Assembly (NCBI GenBank): GCA_021325385.1
Contig: JAJPHH010000189.1
Span: forward strand, 1-64,000
From: Alphaproteobacteria bacterium
GTDB lineage: Bacteria; Pseudomonadota; Alphaproteobacteria; Rhizobiales; Beijerinckiaceae
DNA length: 64,000 nucleotides
Direction of reading: 5' to 3'
The translations under genes and the position numbers were made by a program. The notes beneath the pieces were generated by a model. That model worked only from the letters and a program-made list of their open reading frames with translations, was not told the origin of the DNA and did not search any database. This document shows positions 39,855-52,841 of the stretch, in pieces (position 1 is the first letter of the stretch; each line of letters opens with the position of its first letter).

Positions 39855-41602
39855 GAGTCGCTGCGCGCCGCCGGCTCGGCGAACAGCGCTTTGAGTTCCG
39901 ACTTCATGATCTTGCCGGCCGCGTTGCGCGGCAGCATGTCCTCGCTGAACAGGATGCGCGCCGGGACTTTGAACGCCGCGATGCGTTCGCCGACGAAAGC
40001 GCGGAGTTCTTCTTCGCTCGCTTTCGCGCCGGGCTTCAGGGTCACCGCCGCGCCGGGCTCTTCGCCCAGCGTGCGATGCGGGATAGGGACGACCGCCGCG
40101 TCGATCACCGCCGGATGTTCGTAAAGCGCGTTCTCGACTTCGACGCAGTAGATGTTCTCGCCGCCGCGGATCAGCATGTCCTTGGCGCGATCGACGATAG
40201 TGCAGAAGCCTTCCTCGTCGAGCCTCGCGATGTCGCCGGTCCTGAGCCAGCCGTTGACGAACGTCTCGGCCGTCGCCGCCGGATTGCGCCAATAGCCCTT
40301 CACCACGTTCGGGCCTTTGACCCAAAGCTCGCCCACCTCGCCCGGCGGCAGGACGCGGCCCATCGCGTCGATGATTTTCATTTCGCCAACCGGAAGCGCC
40401 GGCCCGCAGGAATCGGGCCTCAGCTCGTAATCCTCGCCGACATGCGAGGTGAAGGTCGCCGATGTCTCCGACATGCCCCAGCCGCAGCCCGGCGCGGCCT
40501 TCGGAAATTTCTGCTTGATGCGACGCACCAGCTCCGACGCCGCCGGCGCGCCGCCATAGGAGATGGTGTCCAAGGAGGAGAGGTCGTACTTCGCCAGCGA
40601 GGGATGTTCGACGATCTGCCAAGCGAGGGTTGGCACGCCGCCGGTCGAAGTGACACGCTCGCGCTCGATCAATTGCAGGGCGAGTTCAGCGTCCCATTTA
40701 TGGATCAGAACCAGCTTCCAACCATGGACGAAAGCCGGGATCAGCCCCGCCTGGCAGCCCGTCGTATGGAAAAAAGGAATGCCGACGAGAGGCGTCTTCT
40801 GCGGCGCGTCCGGTTGCGCAGGCGGCGGCGTCTCGCCGCGGCGCAGATAAGCGCGGGCCGGCGCGAACACGCTCGCCACGATCGTCGAGCACGAATTGCG
40901 ATGCGTGCCGAGCGCGCCTTTCGGCTTGCCGGTGGTGCCGGACGTATAAAAGATCGTCGCGTCATCCTCGGGGTCGACCGGGACCGTCGGCAAGGGACGA
41001 TCGGGAAGCGCTGCCCAATCCTCCGTCTCTCCGAGAATGTCGGCGAGCGGCTGGACGAGCGGATGGCGACCGCCGCCCAACGGCCGGCAAAGGAAGATTC
41101 GGACGAGCGCGTCGCAATTCGCCAAACGATCGGCGAGCCGCTCGAAACGTTCGCCGTCGAGAAAAGCGAATCTCGCGCCGGAATCCTCGAGGCCGTATTC
41201 GAGCTCCGGCCCTTTCCACCACGCGTTGAGCGGCACGGCGACGCCGCCGGCGACGACCGTCCCGAAAAACGCCGCCGCCCATTCCGGCAGATTGCGCATG
41301 GCGATGGCGACGCGGTCGCCCTTCCGCAGACCTTGCGCTTGCAGCGTCTCGGCGATGGCGAGCGCCGCGCGGGCGAGCGCCTCGAAGCTGACGCGCTCGT
41401 CGCGGTAAACGAGGAAAATCTTGCCGCCGTGCCGGCGGCCGGCGGCGAAAGCGTCGCGCAAAGTCGGCGGCGCGTTCTTCCAGACGCGGGTCCTAATCCC
41501 GCGGATGTCGCGCTCTTCGATTTCGAACGGAGAGCCCGGCCGGGTCAGCGCCGCATGCGCGGCCGCAAGCGACATGGCCGGGAAATTCGCCGGCAGGGTC
41601 AT
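39806..41602 (-). CDS. Long/medium-chain acyl-CoA ligase (AMP-binding)
   Basis: An ANL-superfamily ligase, about 598 residues from ATG 41602 behind GGGAGG. The AMP-binding motif IFYTSGTTGKPKGALG, GCGWGMSET, GELWVKGPNVVKGYW, TGDIARLDEEGF and the C-terminal lysine motif RNAAGKIMK are present. It activates a carboxylic acid to its CoA thioester; with the paired dehydrogenases next door it resembles the PimA-type ligase of dicarboxylate/fatty-acid degradation. The C-terminal SLLPAKRGEGGRAAAG is translated from repeat C. Confidence 0.93.
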   Translation of the reverse strand: MTLPANFPAMSLAAAHAALTRPGSPFEIEERDIRGIRTRVWKNAPPTLRDAFAAGRRHGGKIFLVYRDERVSFEALARAALAIAETLQAQGLRKGDRVAIAMRNLPEWAAAFFGTVVAGGVAVPLNAWWKGPELEYGLEDSGARFAFLDGERFERLADRLANCDALVRIFLCRPLGGGRHPLVQPLADILGETEDWAALPDRPLPTVPVDPEDDATIFYTSGTTGKPKGALGTHRNSCSTIVASVFAPARAYLRRGETPPPAQPDAPQKTPLVGIPFFHTTGCQAGLIPAFVHGWKLVLIHKWDAELALQLIERERVTSTGGVPTLAWQIVEHPSLAKYDLSSLDTISYGGAPAASELVRRIKQKFPKAAPGCGWGMSETSATFTSHVGEDYELRPDSCGPALPVGEMKIIDAMGRVLPPGEVGELWVKGPNVVKGYWRNPAATAETFVNGWLRTGDIARLDEEGFCTIVDRAKDMLIRGGENIYCVEVENALYEHPAVIDAAVVPIPHRTLGEEPGAAVTLKPGAKASEEELRAFVGERIAAFKVPARILFSEDMLPRNAAGKIMKSELKALFAEPAARSDSLLPAKRGEGGRAAAG

Positions 41603-41768
41603 GATCCTCCCTACGACCATTTGAATTATTTCGCGCATGTTGCCTTAGCGCCGACCGGCGAACAAGCGCATTTGCCTTGCTTCGCGAAGAGAGGCTAGGT
41701 TTCAAACACGTCGCCGGATCGCGGCAATGGTTCGGCGGCCGCGTCCGAACGGGAGGAGACGGCCGGCA

Positions 41769-42170
41769 ATGGGCGCTTTTTTCGGGGCCAAGATTCCCTT
41801 CGCCGATCTTTGCGGGATCGAGTTCCTCGGCGTCGACAACGGCGCGACGCGGCTGCAGGTCGTTCTCGACGAGCGGCATGGCAATAATTCCGGCATGCCG
41901 CATGGCGGCCTGGTCGCGACGCTCCTCGACGTCGCGATGGGATCGGCGGCGCGCCTCGCCGCCGGCGCGCCGGTGATCACGCTCGACATGCATGTCAATT
42001 TTATCGCGGCCGGCGAGGAATTCCTTACGGCCGAGGGCAAGGTGGTCCGGGCGGGCGGCTCAATCCTCTTCGCCGAGGCCGAGGCGCGCGACGCCAAAGG
42101 CGCAATTGTCGCGAGGGCGAGCGGCTTGTTCAAAAAGCGCAACGCCAAGACCGAAGCGGCGGACGTATGA
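41769..42170 (+). CDS. PaaI-type hotdog-fold thioesterase
   Basis: A 133-residue hotdog protein starting MGAFFGAKIPFADLCGIE. NNSGMPHGGLVATLLDVAMGSAA is the PaaI-type active-site segment (HGG with a following Asp); VHV-like strand DMHVNFIAAGEEFLTAEGKVVRAGGS follows. It releases acyl groups from CoA, probably from stalled intermediates of the adjacent pathway. First gene of the plus-strand operon, divergent from the ligase. Confidence 0.9.
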   Translation: MGAFFGAKIPFADLCGIEFLGVDNGATRLQVVLDERHGNNSGMPHGGLVATLLDVAMGSAARLAAGAPVITLDMHVNFIAAGEEFLTAEGKVVRAGGSILFAEAEARDAKGAIVARASGLFKKRNAKTEAADV

Positions 42171-42212
42171 GGGCTCTAGCGGGCGGCTTGGCGATGCAAG
42201 GGAGATGAGGCG

Positions 42213-43415
42213 ATGGACTTGCGATTCACCGACGACGAACTCGCCTTTCGCGACGAGGTTCGCGCCTTCATCAAGCAATCGCTGCCCGACTCGATCCGGC
42301 AGAAGCTGATCGCCGAACGACATATCAGCAAGGACGATCTCGTCGTCTGGACGCGCATTCTCAACGAGAAGGGCTGGGCCGTGCCGCATTGGCCGGTCGA
42401 ATGGGGCGGGGCAGGTTGGAGCCCGATGAAACAGCTTATTTTTCGCGACGAGCTCCAACAAGCGCCGGCGCCCGAGCCGCTCGCCTTCGGCGTCAACATG
42501 GTCGGTCCGGTCATCTACACGTTCGGCTCGGAGGCGCAGAAGAAGAGGTTCCTGCCGCGCATCGCCAATCTCGACGATTGGTGGTGCCAGGGCTTTTCCG
42601 AGCCCGGGGCCGGCTCGGACCTCGCCAGCTTGAAGACGACGGCGAGGCGAGACGGCGATCATTGGCTCATCAACGGCCAGAAGACCTGGACCACGCTCGC
42701 CCAATACGCCGATTGGATTTTCGTCCTTGCCCGCACCGACGCCTCGGTGAAGAAGCAGGAAGGCATCTCCTTCATCCTTGTCGACATGAAGACGCCGGGC
42801 ATTACGGTGAGGCCCATTCAGACGATCGACGGCGGCCACGAGGTCAACGAAGTCTTTTTCGACGACGTGCGCGTCCCTCTCGAAAACCTGGTCGGCCAAG
42901 AGAATAAGGGGTGGGACTACGCCAAATTCTTGCTCGGCAACGAGCGCACGGGCATCGCCCGAATCGGCATTTCCAAAGCGCGCGTCCGCCGCATTCGCGA
43001 ACTCGCGTCGCTGTCCGTCTATGGCGACAAGCCGATCATCGACAATCCGCGCTTCCGGCAGAAGCTGGCGGCGCTCGAAGTCGAGATCAAGGCGTTGGAG
43101 ATGACCCAGTTCCGCGTGATTTCGAACGAGCGCAAGCGCGAAAAGGGCAAGCCCGATCCGGCCTCCTCGGTGCTCAAGATCAAAGGCTCGGAAATCCAGC
43201 AAGCGACGACGGAGCTGCTGATGGACGTGGTCGGGCCTTACGCGCTCCCCTATCGCGAGGAGCGCGAGGCCGACCGTTGGAACGAGCCGTCCGCCGGTCC
43301 CGATTGGGCCGCGGCGATCGCGCCGACCTATTTCAACATGCGCAAAGTCTCGATCTATGGCGGCTCGAACGAGATCCAGCGCGGCATCATCGCCAAGGCG
43401 ATTTTGGGACTTTGA
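42213..43415 (+). CDS. Acyl-CoA dehydrogenase, PimC-like large subunit
   Basis: A 400-residue flavoprotein. WWCQGFSEPGAGSDLASLKT and HWLINGQKTWTTLAQYADW are the FAD/substrate segments; VNEVFFDDVRVPLENLVGQENKGWDYAKFLLGNERTGIAR and the terminal YGGSNEIQRGIIAKAILGL complete the ACAD pattern. It closely fits the pimeloyl-CoA dehydrogenase large subunit (PimC) of Rhodopseudomonas/Bradyrhizobium. It is 42 bp after the thioesterase and 14 bp before its partner. Confidence 0.95.
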   Translation: MDLRFTDDELAFRDEVRAFIKQSLPDSIRQKLIAERHISKDDLVVWTRILNEKGWAVPHWPVEWGGAGWSPMKQLIFRDELQQAPAPEPLAFGVNMVGPVIYTFGSEAQKKRFLPRIANLDDWWCQGFSEPGAGSDLASLKTTARRDGDHWLINGQKTWTTLAQYADWIFVLARTDASVKKQEGISFILVDMKTPGITVRPIQTIDGGHEVNEVFFDDVRVPLENLVGQENKGWDYAKFLLGNERTGIARIGISKARVRRIRELASLSVYGDKPIIDNPRFRQKLAALEVEIKALEMTQFRVISNERKREKGKPDPASSVLKIKGSEIQQATTELLMDVVGPYALPYREEREADRWNEPSAGPDWAAAIAPTYFNMRKVSIYGGSNEIQRGIIAKAILGL

Positions 43416-43429
43416 GCGAGGCTTGACCG

Positions 43430-44581
43430 GTGGATTTCGATCTCTCCGAAGAGCAGCAGCTTCTCAAGGACAGCGTCGATCGGCTGATGGCCGACCGCTA
43501 CGCCTTCGAAAAGCGCAAGACGTACCAGGCTTCCGCCGAAGGCTGGAGTCGCGAAGTCTGGGCGCAGTACGCAGAGCTCGGCCTGCTCGGCTTGCCTTTC
43601 GCCGAAGCGGATGGCGGCTTTGGCGGCGGCCCGGTCGAGACGATGCTGGTGATGGAGGCCTTTGGCCGCGTTCTGGCCCTGGAGCCGTATCTTGCCTCGA
43701 TCGTGCTCGCCGGCGGCGTCTTGCGCCGCGCCGCCAATGCGGCCCAGCGCCAGGCGCTGATCCCTAAGATCGCGGCCGGCGAGTTGGTCCTCGCCCTCGC
43801 CCATAGCGAGCCGCAATCGCGCTACGATCTTTTCGACGTCGCGACGACCGCGCGTCGCGAAGGCGAGACCTATATACTCGACGGCGAGAAGGGCCTAGTC
43901 CTCAACGGCGACAGCGCCGACAAGTTGATCGTCGCAGCGCGAACCAGCGGCGGGCGGCGCGATCCGGCCGGGATCGGCCTGTTTCTCGTCGAAGCCGACG
44001 CGCCCGGCCTGACGCAGCGCGGCTATCCGACCCAGGACGGCGGCCGCGCCGCCGAGATCGCGCTTGCTGGCGTGCGGATAGAGCCAGGGGACGTCGTCGG
44101 CGATCCGGCGGGCGGCTTGCCCGTTCTCGAAAGCGTCGCCGACGACGCGATCGCCGCTCTTTGCGCCGAGGCGGTCGGCGCGATGGAGGAGGCGTTGACG
44201 CAGACCGTCGCCTATTTGAAGACGCGCAAGCAATTCGGCGTGACGATCGGCTCGTTCCAGGCGTTGCAGCACCGCGCTTCCGACATGTTCGTCGCGCTCG
44301 AGCAAGCGCGCAGCATGGCCTGTTACGCCGCGATGATGGCGAACGAGGCGGACGTCGCCGAGCGGCGCAAGGCGATCTCCGCGGCGAAGGTTCAGATCGG
44401 CCAATCGGCGCGCTTCATCGGCCAGCAGTCGATCCAATTGCATGGGGGCATGGGCATGACCATGGAGACGATGATCGGCCACCTGTTCAAGCGCCTCGCG
44501 ATGATCGAGCGACAATTCGGCGACGTCGATTATCACCTCGAGAAGCTCGCGGATACGGACGGCTTTGTCGGAGCGCAGTAA
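43430..44581 (+). CDS. Acyl-CoA dehydrogenase, PimD-like small subunit
   Basis: A 383-residue ACAD from GTG 43430 behind GAGCGAGG. MDFDLSEEQQLLKDSVDRLM starts it; LGLPFAEADGGFGGGPVETMLVMEAFG and SIQLHGGMGMTMETMIGHLFKRLAM are the family segments. The sequence is less like a catalytic ACAD at the C-terminus, as for the small partner of heteromeric dehydrogenases (PimD). It probably forms a heteromer with the preceding gene product. Confidence 0.93.
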   Translation: MDFDLSEEQQLLKDSVDRLMADRYAFEKRKTYQASAEGWSREVWAQYAELGLLGLPFAEADGGFGGGPVETMLVMEAFGRVLALEPYLASIVLAGGVLRRAANAAQRQALIPKIAAGELVLALAHSEPQSRYDLFDVATTARREGETYILDGEKGLVLNGDSADKLIVAARTSGGRRDPAGIGLFLVEADAPGLTQRGYPTQDGGRAAEIALAGVRIEPGDVVGDPAGGLPVLESVADDAIAALCAEAVGAMEEALTQTVAYLKTRKQFGVTIGSFQALQHRASDMFVALEQARSMACYAAMMANEADVAERRKAISAAKVQIGQSARFIGQQSIQLHGGMGMTMETMIGHLFKRLAMIERQFGDVDYHLEKLADTDGFVGAQ

Positions 44582-44601
44582 GGCGTTATCGGAGCTCATT
44601 C

Positions 44602-46680
<2,079 letters not shown>

Positions 46681-46721
46681 AGCGGACTCTTGACTGCCTC
46701 GGATTCGGAAATATCCGTCCG

Positions 46722-46880
46722 TGTCATTCCCGCGCAAGCGGGAATCCAGAGAACCGCCGCGCCTTAAGGACTGGCTCAGCCTGGATTCCCGCTTTCGCGG
46801 GAATGACACCTGAAGCAGGCAGCCGCGCGCGGATTGAAGATTTAGGCTCAGCCTGATTTCGGCTTTCGCGGGAATGACAC
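46722..46880. repeat. Palindromic repeat family A, full copy plus extra right half
   Basis: 46722-46810 is a full copy: tgtcattcccgcgcaagcgg, a spacer with ggactggctcagcctgg, then attcccgctttcgcgggaat. 46839-46880 repeats the right half (ggctcagcctgatttcggct and the following ttcgcgggaatgac). It fills most of the 306 bp gap between the pim-like operon and the Liv transporter. Confidence 0.9.
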
Positions 46881-46986
46881 GGAGGTTTGCTTGAAGGCGA
46901 TCTCTGCCGCCGCGGCAATGACCTGGCGCTCAGGCGACAATCTCATCCCTTAGTTCAAATGAAACCCGCGTGACAAAGCCGTTGAA

Positions 46987-47864
<878 letters not shown>

Positions 47865-47865
<1 letters not shown>

Positions 47866-48578
47866 TGGCGGCGCTGCTCGAGACGAGAGGGCTCAAAGCT
47901 TTTTATGGGTCGACTCAGGTCCTGTACGGGGTCGATCTCGCCGTTGCGGAGGGCGGCGTCACCGCGCTGCTCGGCGCCAACGGCGCCGGCAAGACGACGC
48001 TGCTGCGCGCGCTCTGCGCGATGGCGCGACGCGAAGGGACGGTCCTGCTCGACGGCAAGCCGTTCAACCCGCGCCAGGCCGAGGACGCGGCGCGCTGCGG
48101 CGTCGCCCATGTCCCTGATGGGCGCGGCACCTTCCTCGGCCTCACGGTCGAGCAAAATTTGCGGCTCGGCGCCTATCTGCGCAAAGATCGCGACGGCGTC
48201 GCCAAGGACCTCGACCGCGCCTTCTCCTATTTCCCCCGGCTCGAGGAGCGCCGCCAGCAGCAGGCAGGAACCTTGTCCGGCGGCGAGCAGCAGATGCTCG
48301 CCATCTCGCGCGCCCTGATGCTGCGGCCGCGGCTGCTGCTGTTGGACGAACCGTCCTTCGGCCTCGCGCCGCTCGTCGTGAAGGGCATTTTCGATATTCT
48401 TCGCGCTATCAACCGGGATGAGGGCGTCAGCATGTTGATGGTCGAGCAGAACGCCAGCCTGGCGTTGGCGCTCGCCGACCACGCCTATCTCATCGAGACG
48501 GGCCGCGTGGTGATCGGCGGCGCGGCGGCGGCCTTGCGCGCCGACGAGTCTATTCGACGCGTATACCTCGGCTATTAG
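47865..48578 (+). CDS. livF: Branched-chain amino acid-type ABC transporter ATPase
   Basis: A 237-residue ATPase partner of LivG. YGSTQVLYGVDLAVAEGGVTALLGANGAGKTTLLRAL, VAHVPDGRGTFLGLTVEQNLRLGAY, LSGGEQQMLAISRALM and LLLDEPSFGLAPLVV are LivF hallmarks. ATG 47865 overlaps the livG stop (TGATG). Confidence 0.95.
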
Positions 48579-48611
48579 GAAAAGGCGCGATGACTTTGCC
48601 AAGAGCGCCCC

Positions 48612-48697
48612 GTCATTGCGAGCGAAGCGAAGCAATCCCTCTCATGCTTGCGACAGCCGTGGCGCTGCATGGATTGCTTCGCTGCGCTCGCAATGAC
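48612..48697. repeat. Palindromic repeat family B, copy 2
   Basis: gtcattgcgagcgaagcgaa and gcaatcc at the left mirror ggattgcttcgctgcgctcg and caatgac at the right. Same element as 35980-36062; it fills the livF-livH gap. Confidence 0.88.
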
Positions 48698-48714
48698 GGC
48701 GTAAAGGAACGATC

Positions 48715-49587
48715 ATGGCGGCGCTGATCCACCAGATCCTCTCCGGCCTCGCCATGGGCAGCATTTACGCCTGCGTCGCGCTGGCGGTCGTCATGATCTA
48801 TCAAGCGACGCATCTGGTGAATTTCGCCCAGGGCGAGATGGCGATGTTCTCGACCTATATCGCCTGGGCGCTGATCAATGCCGGCGTTCCCTATTGGGGC
48901 GCTTTCTTTCTCACGATCATCTTCTCTTTCGTACTGGGCATGGCGATCGAGCGCCTCATCATCCGGCAGTTCGACGGCGCGCCGGTTCTGACCGTGGTCA
49001 TCGTCTTCATCGGCCTGCTCGTCATCATCAACAGCCTCGCCGGTTTCCTCTTCTCGTACACGATCAAGAGCTTCGACTCGCCTTTTCCGGAGACGATGAG
49101 CTTCGGCCGCGGCTACATTTCGCCGCACGAACTCGGCTCGATCGGCGTCGTCCTCGTCGTGCTCGCTTTGGTCTACGCTTTCTTCCGCTTCACGCCGCTT
49201 GGCCTCGCCATGCGCGCCGCCGCGCAAAATCCGGTCTCGGCGAGGCTCGTCGGCATTCGCGTCCACCGCATGCTGGCGATCGGCTGGGGCCTCGCCGCCG
49301 CGATCGGCGCCGTGGCCGGAATGATGGCGGCGCCGATCGTCTATCTCGATCCCAACATGATGCTTGGAATCCTGCTTTACGGCTTCGCCGCCGCGCTGCT
49401 TGGCGGCATTGACAATCCCTGGGGCGCGGCCCTCGGCGGCTTCATTGTCGGCGTGCTGGAGAACGTCGCGGGCGCCTATCTGGTCGGGGAGGAGATCAAG
49501 CTCACCGTCGCGCTGGCGATCATCATCGGCGTGCTGGTCGCCAAACCGTCCGGCCTGTTCAGCCGGGCGATCGTGACCCGCGTTTAA
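48715..49587 (+). CDS. livH: Branched-chain amino acid-type ABC transporter permease
   Basis: A 290-residue membrane protein with about eight hydrophobic segments. LSGLAMGSIYACVALAVVMIY, HLVNFAQGEMAMFSTYIAW, GLAMRAAAQNPVSARLVGI and FAAALLGGIDNPWGAALGGF are LivH motifs. The family B repeat lies between livF and this gene. Confidence 0.95.
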   Translation: MAALIHQILSGLAMGSIYACVALAVVMIYQATHLVNFAQGEMAMFSTYIAWALINAGVPYWGAFFLTIIFSFVLGMAIERLIIRQFDGAPVLTVVIVFIGLLVIINSLAGFLFSYTIKSFDSPFPETMSFGRGYISPHELGSIGVVLVVLALVYAFFRFTPLGLAMRAAAQNPVSARLVGIRVHRMLAIGWGLAAAIGAVAGMMAAPIVYLDPNMMLGILLYGFAAALLGGIDNPWGAALGGFIVGVLENVAGAYLVGEEIKLTVALAIIIGVLVAKPSGLFSRAIVTRV

Positions 49588-49604
49588 GAGATAGGAGGCG
49601 AGGC

Positions 49605-50654
49605 GTGCTCAACCTGGAACTGGCTTCGTCTGCCGAAGCGACGAGCGGCGCCGGCTTCAACGCGCGGCGCGCGGCGATGGTCGTCCTCGGGCTGATCGTC
49701 GTCGGCCTGCCTTTCGGGTTGAGCGGGTTCCGGGTCTTCCAGCTCTCGCAAGTGATCATCTATGCGATTGCGCTGCTCGGCCTCAATCTTTTGACGGGCT
49801 TCAACGGCCAAATCTCGCTCGGCCACGGCGCCTTCTTCGCGATCGGCGGCTACTCGATGGCGATCCTGTCGGCGAAATTCGGCGTCTCCTATTGGTTCGC
49901 GATCCCGGTCGCCGGCTTTCTCTGCTTCGGCGCCGGCTTCCTGTTCGGCTTTCCCGCGCTTCGCCTGGGCGGCCTTTATCTCGCGCTGGCGACTTTCGCC
50001 TTGGCGCTGGCGGTTCCGCAACTCCTCAAGTTCAAGCCGTTCGACCCTTGGACCGGCGGCGTGCAAGGATTGCTTCTCTCAAAACCGGCGGCGCCGCTCG
50101 GTCTGCCGCTGACCCGCGATCAATGGCTGTACTTCCTCTGCCTCCTTGGCGCGGCGCTGCTGTTCTGGTTCTCGTCCAATCTGGTCAAGAGCCGAATCGG
50201 CCGGGCGATGATCGCGATCCGCGACCATCCGATCGCCGCCGAGACAATGGGCGTTGATCTCGCCTTGGTCAAAACCACGACATTCGGCCTGAGCGCGGCT
50301 TATGTCGGCGTCGCCGGCGCTTTGAGCGGCCTCACCGTTGGCTTCGTCAATCCGGACAGTTTCGGGCTTTTTCTCTCGCTGTCGATCGTTGTCGGCATCG
50401 TCGTCGGGGGGCTTGGCTCGATCTGGGGAATGGTCGTCGGCGCGTTGTTCATCGAGTTCGTGCCCAATTACGCCGATCAAATCTCGGACGTTCTCGGCGA
50501 AGGCGCCAAGGCTTTGCCCTGGGCGATCTATGGCGTCCTGCTGATTCTGATCATGTACGCCGCGCCCGAAGGCGCGGCCGGCGCGGGGCGATCTTTGGCG
50601 CGTCATGGGCGCCGATTCTTGCCGCGCCGCGAAAGCCCGAGCCGCGGGACGTGA
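49605..50654 (+). CDS. livM: Branched-chain amino acid-type ABC transporter permease
   Basis: A 349-residue permease starting at GTG 49605. ALLGLNLLTGFNGQISLGHGAFFAIGGY is the diagnostic LivM segment; SRIGRAMIAIRDHPIAAETMGV and VVGGLGSIWGMVVGALFIEF follow. It is 17 bp after livH. Confidence 0.95.
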   Translation: MLNLELASSAEATSGAGFNARRAAMVVLGLIVVGLPFGLSGFRVFQLSQVIIYAIALLGLNLLTGFNGQISLGHGAFFAIGGYSMAILSAKFGVSYWFAIPVAGFLCFGAGFLFGFPALRLGGLYLALATFALALAVPQLLKFKPFDPWTGGVQGLLLSKPAAPLGLPLTRDQWLYFLCLLGAALLFWFSSNLVKSRIGRAMIAIRDHPIAAETMGVDLALVKTTTFGLSAAYVGVAGALSGLTVGFVNPDSFGLFLSLSIVVGIVVGGLGSIWGMVVGALFIEFVPNYADQISDVLGEGAKALPWAIYGVLLILIMYAAPEGAAGAGRSLARHGRRFLPRRESPSRGT

Positions 50655-50711
50655 AGAAGAGAGCTGATGACGCGCGACGTTCAACGCGCGTCGCTTAAAG
50701 GGAGAGAGACG

Positions 50712-51917
50712 ATGTGGTCACGACGGACATTCTTGAAGGCGAGCGCCGCGACTGCGGCCGCGTTGGCGAGCCGCCCGGCTTTTGCCGCAAATGCGCCCGG
50801 CGTCACCGATACGGAGATCAAGATCGGCCAGACCATGCCCTATAGCGGGCCGGCCTCGGCTTACGGCACGATCGGCCGCTCCGAAGCGGCTTATTTCAAA
50901 ATGATCAACGAGCAGGGCGGCGTGAACGGCCGCAAGATCAATCTCATCAGTCTCGACGACGGCTACAGCCCGCCGAAAACGGTCGAGCAGACCCGCAAGC
51001 TCGTCGAGCAGGAGCAGGTCGCCTTCATCTTCAACAGTCTCGGCACGCCGCCGAACACCGCGATCAGGGATTATCTCAACGACAATAAGGTGCCGCAGCT
51101 TTTCGTCGCGACCGGCGCCAGCAAATTCGGTGATTATAAGCGCTATCCCTGGACAATGGGCTGGCAGCCGAACTATCGCACCGAAGGCGCGGTTTTCGCC
51201 AAGCACATCTTGTCGAGCAAGCCGAACGCCAAGATCGGGATTCTCTACCAGAACGACGATTTCGGGAAGGACTACCTGGACAGCGTCAAGGAGACGCTCG
51301 GCGACAAGGCCGCCAGCATGATCGTCAAGGAGGTCTCGTACGAAGTCTCCGAGCCGACAGTGGATTCGCAGGTGATCACCTTGCAGGGATCGGGCGCCGA
51401 CACCTTCATTATCGCGGCGACGCCGAAATTCGCGGCGCAGGCTTTGCGGAAGGCCTATGATACGGGTTGGAAGCCGCTCGAATATTTGACCGACGTCTCT
51501 CTTTCCATCGGCGCGGTGTTGAAGCCGGCCGGCCTCGAGAAATGCGTCGGGACTTTGACCGCCAATTACGGCAAGGACTCGACGGACCCGAAGTGGAAAG
51601 ACGATCCGGGCATGAACGCCTGGCGCGAGTTCATGGCCAAATACATGCCTAGCGGCGACGTCACCGACAATTTCAATGTCTACGGCTACGGCGTCGCGGC
51701 TACGCTGGTCCAGGTGCTCAAACAGTGCGGCGCCGATCTGTCGCGAGAAAGGATCATGAAAGAAGCGGCGAATCTGAAGGACTTGGAATTGCCGACCTTA
51801 TTGCCGGGCATCAAGATCAACACGTCGCCGACGAACTACTATCCGATCCGGCAGATGCAGCTCGAGCGCTTTAATGGGACGACCTGGGAGCTGTTCGGCG
51901 AGGTGCTGAGCGGGTAG
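50712..51917 (+). CDS. livK: Liv-type ABC transporter substrate-binding protein, Tat-exported
   Basis: A 401-residue periplasmic binding protein of the Leu/Ile/Val class. ATG 50712 behind GGAGAGA. The N-terminus MWSRRTFLKASAATAAA is a twin-arginine signal (RRTFLK), so export folded by Tat is likely. DTEIKIGQTMPYSGPASAYG, DDGYSPPKTVEQTRKLVEQEQVAF and PNAKIGILYQNDDFGKDYLD follow the type I fold. The substrate may be a dicarboxylate or aromatic acid, as is frequent for such proteins beside acyl-CoA genes. Confidence 0.93.
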   Translation: MWSRRTFLKASAATAAALASRPAFAANAPGVTDTEIKIGQTMPYSGPASAYGTIGRSEAAYFKMINEQGGVNGRKINLISLDDGYSPPKTVEQTRKLVEQEQVAFIFNSLGTPPNTAIRDYLNDNKVPQLFVATGASKFGDYKRYPWTMGWQPNYRTEGAVFAKHILSSKPNAKIGILYQNDDFGKDYLDSVKETLGDKAASMIVKEVSYEVSEPTVDSQVITLQGSGADTFIIAATPKFAAQALRKAYDTGWKPLEYLTDVSLSIGAVLKPAGLEKCVGTLTANYGKDSTDPKWKDDPGMNAWREFMAKYMPSGDVTDNFNVYGYGVAATLVQVLKQCGADLSRERIMKEAANLKDLELPTLLPGIKINTSPTNYYPIRQMQLERFNGTTWELFGEVLSG

Positions 51918-51966
51918 ATTGGGTTTCCCGCGAAGGCTGTTCGCGCGTGCAACCATCATGGCGCCT

Positions 51967-52009
51967 GTCATGGCTTGGCCTGTCCTGTCCAGGACAAGCC
52001 GGCCATGAC
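51967..52009. repeat. Short inverted repeat family D
   Basis: gtcatggcttggcctgtcc and ggacaagccggccatgac are imperfect mirror arms with a central tgtcca region. It lies after livK, before the convergent enoyl-CoA hydratase. It may act as a terminator-like hairpin, but no T run follows. Confidence 0.6.
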
Positions 52010-52073
52010 GCGCTGTGGGCCATTCCGGACAGCCCAGCGCAAAGCGGGGAGAAGAGAGGTGCGCCGCTCCGCG

Positions 52074-52841
52074 TTAAACCTCGTCGAAGCGTCCGCCTCG
52101 GCCGCGCCCTTCCACGAAGCGCCGCGCACCGTCGCGCGCATTATCGAGATTGCGCGCGCCGATCTCGAATTCATTGGCGAGCGCGACCGACAATTCGAGC
52201 CCGACTTGCTCATAAGCGGACTTGCGGTCGCCGCGCATTGTCGCCTGGGGAAAGCGAGCGATCTCGGCGGCGAGCTTCTGAGCGGCGGCGAGGGCCTCGC
52301 CTTTCGGCGCGACCCGATTGGCGAGGCCGATCGCGAGCGCTTCCGCCGCGCCGACCGGCCGGCCGGTCAGGATCATATCGAGAGCGCGGCTGAGGCCGAT
52401 CAGGCGCGGCAGCCGGACCGTGCCGCCGTCGATCAGCGGCACGCCGAAGCGGCGGCAGAAGACGCCGAATGTCGCATCCTCTTCGACGACGCGCAGGTCG
52501 CACCAGCAGGCGAGCTCCAATCCGCCGGCGACGGCATGGCCGCTGACCGCGGCGATGACCGGCTTCGACAGGATCATTCGCGTCGGCCCCATCGGCCCGT
52601 CGCCGTCCGGCGCAACGCGATTGCCAGCGCCGGCGGCGAAGGCGCGCAAATCCGCGCCGGCGCAGAACGTCCCGCCCGCGCCCCACAGCACGGCGACTGA
52701 AGCCTCAGCGTCGGCTTCGAAGGCGCGGAACGCCTCCGCGAGCGCTTCGGCCGTGGCGCGGTCGACCGCGTTTCGTACTTCCGGCCGGTCGAGAACGATG
52801 GTCGTGACCGGCCCCTCCTTGCGCCAGGCGACCGCGCTCAT
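52074..52841 (-). CDS. Enoyl-CoA hydratase/isomerase family protein
   Basis: A 255-residue crotonase. ATG 52841 overlaps the stop of the lyase gene by 4 bp. [14 protein letters not shown] (oxyanion hole), [23 protein letters not shown] and [22 protein letters not shown] are the family segments; the last has a Gly-Gly-Thr pattern with an Asp where many have Glu. Its CoA-ester substrate is unknown. Cotranscribed with the HpcH/CitE lyase. Confidence 0.94.
   Translation of the reverse strand: MSAVAWRKEGPVTTIVLDRPEVRNAVDRATAEALAEAFRAFEADAEASVAVLWGAGGTFCAGADLRAFAAGAGNRVAPDGDGPMGPTRMILSKPVIAAVSGHAVAGGLELACWCDLRVVEEDATFGVFCRRFGVPLIDGGTVRLPRLIGLSRALDMILTGRPVGAAEALAIGLANRVAPKGEALAAAQKLAAEIARFPQATMRGDRKSAYEQVGLELSVALANEFEIGARNLDNARDGARRFVEGRGRGGRFDEV

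Noticed and set aside
40076-41698. A 540-codon open frame antisense to the acyl-CoA ligase
   Set aside because: Arg/Asp/Ala-rich shadow frame without motifs; the opposite strand encodes a complete ANL ligase.
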